A stretch of DNA of 6,151 nt, taken from contig JBFIPX010000196.1 of the NCBI GenBank assembly GCA_041609895.1, forward strand, positions 1 to 6,151, in the 5' to 3' direction. This DNA comes from JAHHLP01 sp041609895 (lineage in GTDB: Bacteria > Bacteroidota > Rhodothermia > Rhodothermales > JABDKH01). The stretch's first letter is position 1, and each line of letters begins with the position of its first letter. This document shows, piece by piece, positions 4,613 through 6,151 of this stretch. A program made the position numbers and the translations under genes. The notes under the pieces were generated by a model. That model saw only the letters and a list, made by a program, of their open reading frames with translations, was not told the DNA's origin and did no database searches.

Positions 4613-6151
4613 CTACTTGACGACGATGAGCTTCCGCGTCGCCGAGAATGATCCCGCCTGGACGCGGTAGAGGTAGATGCCGCTCGACAGGTTCCCGGCA
4701 TCAAAAGGCACACGGTGCCGCCCACGCGGGCGATCCTCGTCGACGAGCGTGGCTACGGCTCGACCGAGTCCGTCGAACACCTGCAACGTGACCTTGGAGT
4801 CGGACGGTAGGACAAACTCGATAGTCGTGGTCGGGTTAAACGGATTCGGGTAGTTCTGGGCAAGCTCGAACTGCTTAGGAACCTCTTCCACAGTGACAAA
4901 GACTTCCGCAGTAGTTGATCCTCCCCTGCCGTCCGCTACCGTGTAGGTGAAACTGTCTTCGCCTACGAAGACGGCGTCCGGACGATAAACGGCCCGGGAT
5001 CGGTCGATCAGGTCAACGGAACCGTTGAGCGGTGAAGTCACCGCAATGACAGTCAAGGTGTCACCGTCCGCGTCGCTGTCGTTTGCCAGAAGATCAATGG
5101 TCAGCGGTTCACCGATGAAGGTCGTGACGTAATCCGCCTTGCCAGCAGGGGCTTCGTTTCCGGTCAGCGTCAAGACAAACGCACGCGGCGCTCCCTGAAA
5201 CAAGCCGTAACCCGTGACTTGGCCCGCATTGTTGACGTCGCGAGCTTCCACGAGAGTCCATCCGGATGCTTCGGGTATGAGAGCATTCAGGTCGAGGACG
5301 CTTCCGCCAACCCACAGTGCAGCGCGAAGCTCGAGAGACTCGGATTTTTTCAGGCCGACGAGCTCGGTCATGGATTTGCTGAAATCGGCAGCGACATCTG
5401 ATTCATCAGTTATCGTGAAGAGCGGGTCGTTTTGTAGCAGCAATCCCCTTTCACTCGTCTTGGCCGCGGTTGTGGCAGTATTATTCCCGACGACGCCGAC
5501 GATCCAGCCCGAATCATTCACACCGTACGCTTCAGCGAAACCAGCCCCCGGCGCCGGGAGCTCAGATTCCAAACCACTCGACGACCAGCTCACGGCAGCT
5601 ACTGCCGTTCCGGCGACCTTGCTGCCGACGGCCATACCCAAACCGTTAATGTCATACGCGCGACTGTCATCAGAGCTAAGCTGACGCACGTTGCCAAGCT
5701 CTCCGCGAATTGCTCGCTCCGCGTTCGCAGATGTGAGCACGGAACCGACGATCTCGCCGCTAGAGCTTATCGCCTCCGCCTGCCCGACGTCAATGCCGTC
5801 CGCAGAGATCACCGTAAGTGCGGAGCCTTGCCAGATCACAGGATGAAACTGGCCGTCAGCCGTAAGCGCCGTTCCGACAACATCGCCCGACGAATTCACA
5901 TCAAGGGCGACGCTTAGCTGTCCGTCCAGTCCATCAAGCAAAGTGCTCTCGCTTTTCTCAGCTCCGAACTCCCATCGCGCGGCCACGATGCCACCGTTTT
6001 CCTCGACGGCACCGACGACGATGCCCGACTCGTTAATTCCGTAAGCCTGGCTTCCTCGAGAGACATCCGGTTCAAGTTCTCGGATGTTGCCCGCTTCCCA
6101 CAGAAACGCCTTGACTTGACCTGTGAGAAGGATGCTCGTTCCCACTACCTG
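4613..6151 (-). CDS. Secreted HAF-repeat beta-propeller protein with cadherin-like domain and T9SS tail, 5'-truncated by window edge
   Basis: The frame is open through the right edge (CAG GTA GTG...). The GTG at 6145 is almost surely internal, because QVVGTS at the edge is the end of a repeat motif. Numbering from that GTG, seven repeats of 40-48 residues start at 34, 80, 123, 163, 206, 253 and 301, each built on A-x-[DG]-[IV]-N-x-x-G-x-[VI]-V-G, plus the partial one at the edge. The repeat at 253 is degenerate. This is the HAF (extracellular repeat) pattern, expected to fold as a beta-propeller. Residues 331-420 form a cadherin-like/tandem-95 domain (LLANDSDADGDTLTV, then DSFTYTVADGRGGST). 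Residues 426-510 are a T9SS tail. The signal peptide is outside the window. No enzyme motif is visible; binding or adhesion at the surface is the likely role, the ligand unknown. Confidence 0.9.
   Translation of the reverse strand, partial: QVVGTSILLTGQVKAFLWEAGNIRELEPDVSRGSQAYGINESGIVVGAVEENGGIVAARWEFGAEKSESTLLDGLDGQLSVALDVNSSGDVVGTALTADGQFHPVIWQGSALTVISADGIDVGQAEAISSSGEIVGSVLTSANAERAIRGELGNVRQLSSDDSRAYDINGLGMAVGSKVAGTAVAAVSWSSSGLESELPAPGAGFAEAYGVNDSGWIVGVVGNNTATTAAKTSERGLLLQNDPLFTITDESDVAADFSKSMTELVGLKKSESLELRAALWVGGSVLDLNALIPEASGWTLVEARDVNNAGQVTGYGLFQGAPRAFVLTLTGNEAPAGKADYVTTFIGEPLTIDLLANDSDADGDTLTVIAVTSPLNGSVDLIDRSRAVYRPDAVFVGEDSFTYTVADGRGGSTTAEVFVTVEEVPKQFELAQNYPNPFNPTTTIEFVLPSDSKVTLQVFDGLGRAVATLVDEDRPRGRHRVPFDAGNLSSGIYLYRVQAGSFSATRKLIVVK
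4616..4870 (-). other. T9SS type A sorting domain of the HAF protein
   Basis: Residues 426-510 read FELAQNYPNPFNPTTTIEF, then VTLQVFDGLGRAVATLVDED, RHRVPFDAGNLSSGIYLYRV, and end in RKLIVVK. Layout and length match the cytochrome tail almost residue for residue. It marks the protein for type IX secretion. Confidence 0.92.
4886..5155 (-). other. Cadherin-like (tandem-95 type) domain of the HAF protein
   Basis: Residues 331-420, counted from the GTG at 6145. It shows the usual order of this Ig-fold: N/EAPAGKADYVTT, then LTIDLLANDSDADGDTLTV with a calcium-type DxDxD run, then NGSV, YRPD, and DSFTYTVADGRGG before a last strand VFVTVEE. It joins the propeller to the sorting tail and probably acts as a stalk. 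Confidence 0.8.
5168..6151 (-). repeat. HAF repeats (at least eight propeller blades)
   Basis: Protein-level repeats with motifs AYGINESGIVVG, ALDVNSSGDVVG, AEAISSSGEIVG, AYDINGLGMAVG, AYGVNDSGWIVG, ADFSKSMTELVG (degenerate) and ARDVNNAGQVTG, plus the edge remnant QVVG. Several blades also carry a strand just after it such as KAFLWEAGNI or AALWVGGSVL. The DNA copies have diverged and are not tandem nucleotide repeats. More blades may lie upstream of the window. Confidence 0.85.

Noticed and set aside
6143..6145. GTG as the start of the HAF protein
   Set aside because: The frame stays open to the window edge, and the preceding codons complete a QVVG repeat motif, so the GTG is internal; a signal peptide is also missing there.

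Overview
The window holds three protein genes, all on the minus strand, so transcription runs from the right edge to the left. In order of transcription they are: the 3' part of a gene for a secreted HAF-repeat beta-propeller protein (4613-6151, 5' end beyond the right edge); a complete 945-codon gene for a surface-directed nonaheme c-type cytochrome (1425-4262); and the 5' part of a TonB-dependent outer-membrane receptor gene (1-1223, 3' end beyond the left edge). No RNA genes, insertion sequences, CRISPR arrays or attachment sites were seen.

The organism is most likely a member of the FCB (Bacteroidota/Rhodothermota/Chlorobiota/Ignavibacteria) group. Two of the three genes end in a type IX secretion system (T9SS) type A sorting tail with the QNYPNPFNP signature. 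The receptor has the carboxypeptidase-regulatory-like N-terminal domain common in that group, and the cytochrome carries a VPNDQG fibronectin-like module often seen in its extracellular proteins. GC-rich coding, together with a usable Shine-Dalgarno sequence before the cytochrome, fits Rhodothermales-like bacteria better than classic low-GC Bacteroidetes. This placement is inference.

Layout: 1-1223 receptor; 1224-1424 intergenic, with a perfect 7-bp inverted repeat at the receptor start and a strong intrinsic terminator after the cytochrome; 1425-4262 cytochrome; 4263-4612 a 350-bp gap with no convincing gene; 4613-6151 HAF-repeat protein. The terminator and the long gap suggest three separately transcribed units rather than a tight operon.

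Functionally, all three products act at or beyond the outer membrane. The most notable one is the cytochrome. Nine CXXCH sites use every cysteine in the protein and are embedded in PKD-like and FN3-like adhesive modules with a T9SS tail, which predicts a heme protein displayed on the cell surface or secreted. Its electron donor, acceptor and substrate cannot be told from this window.
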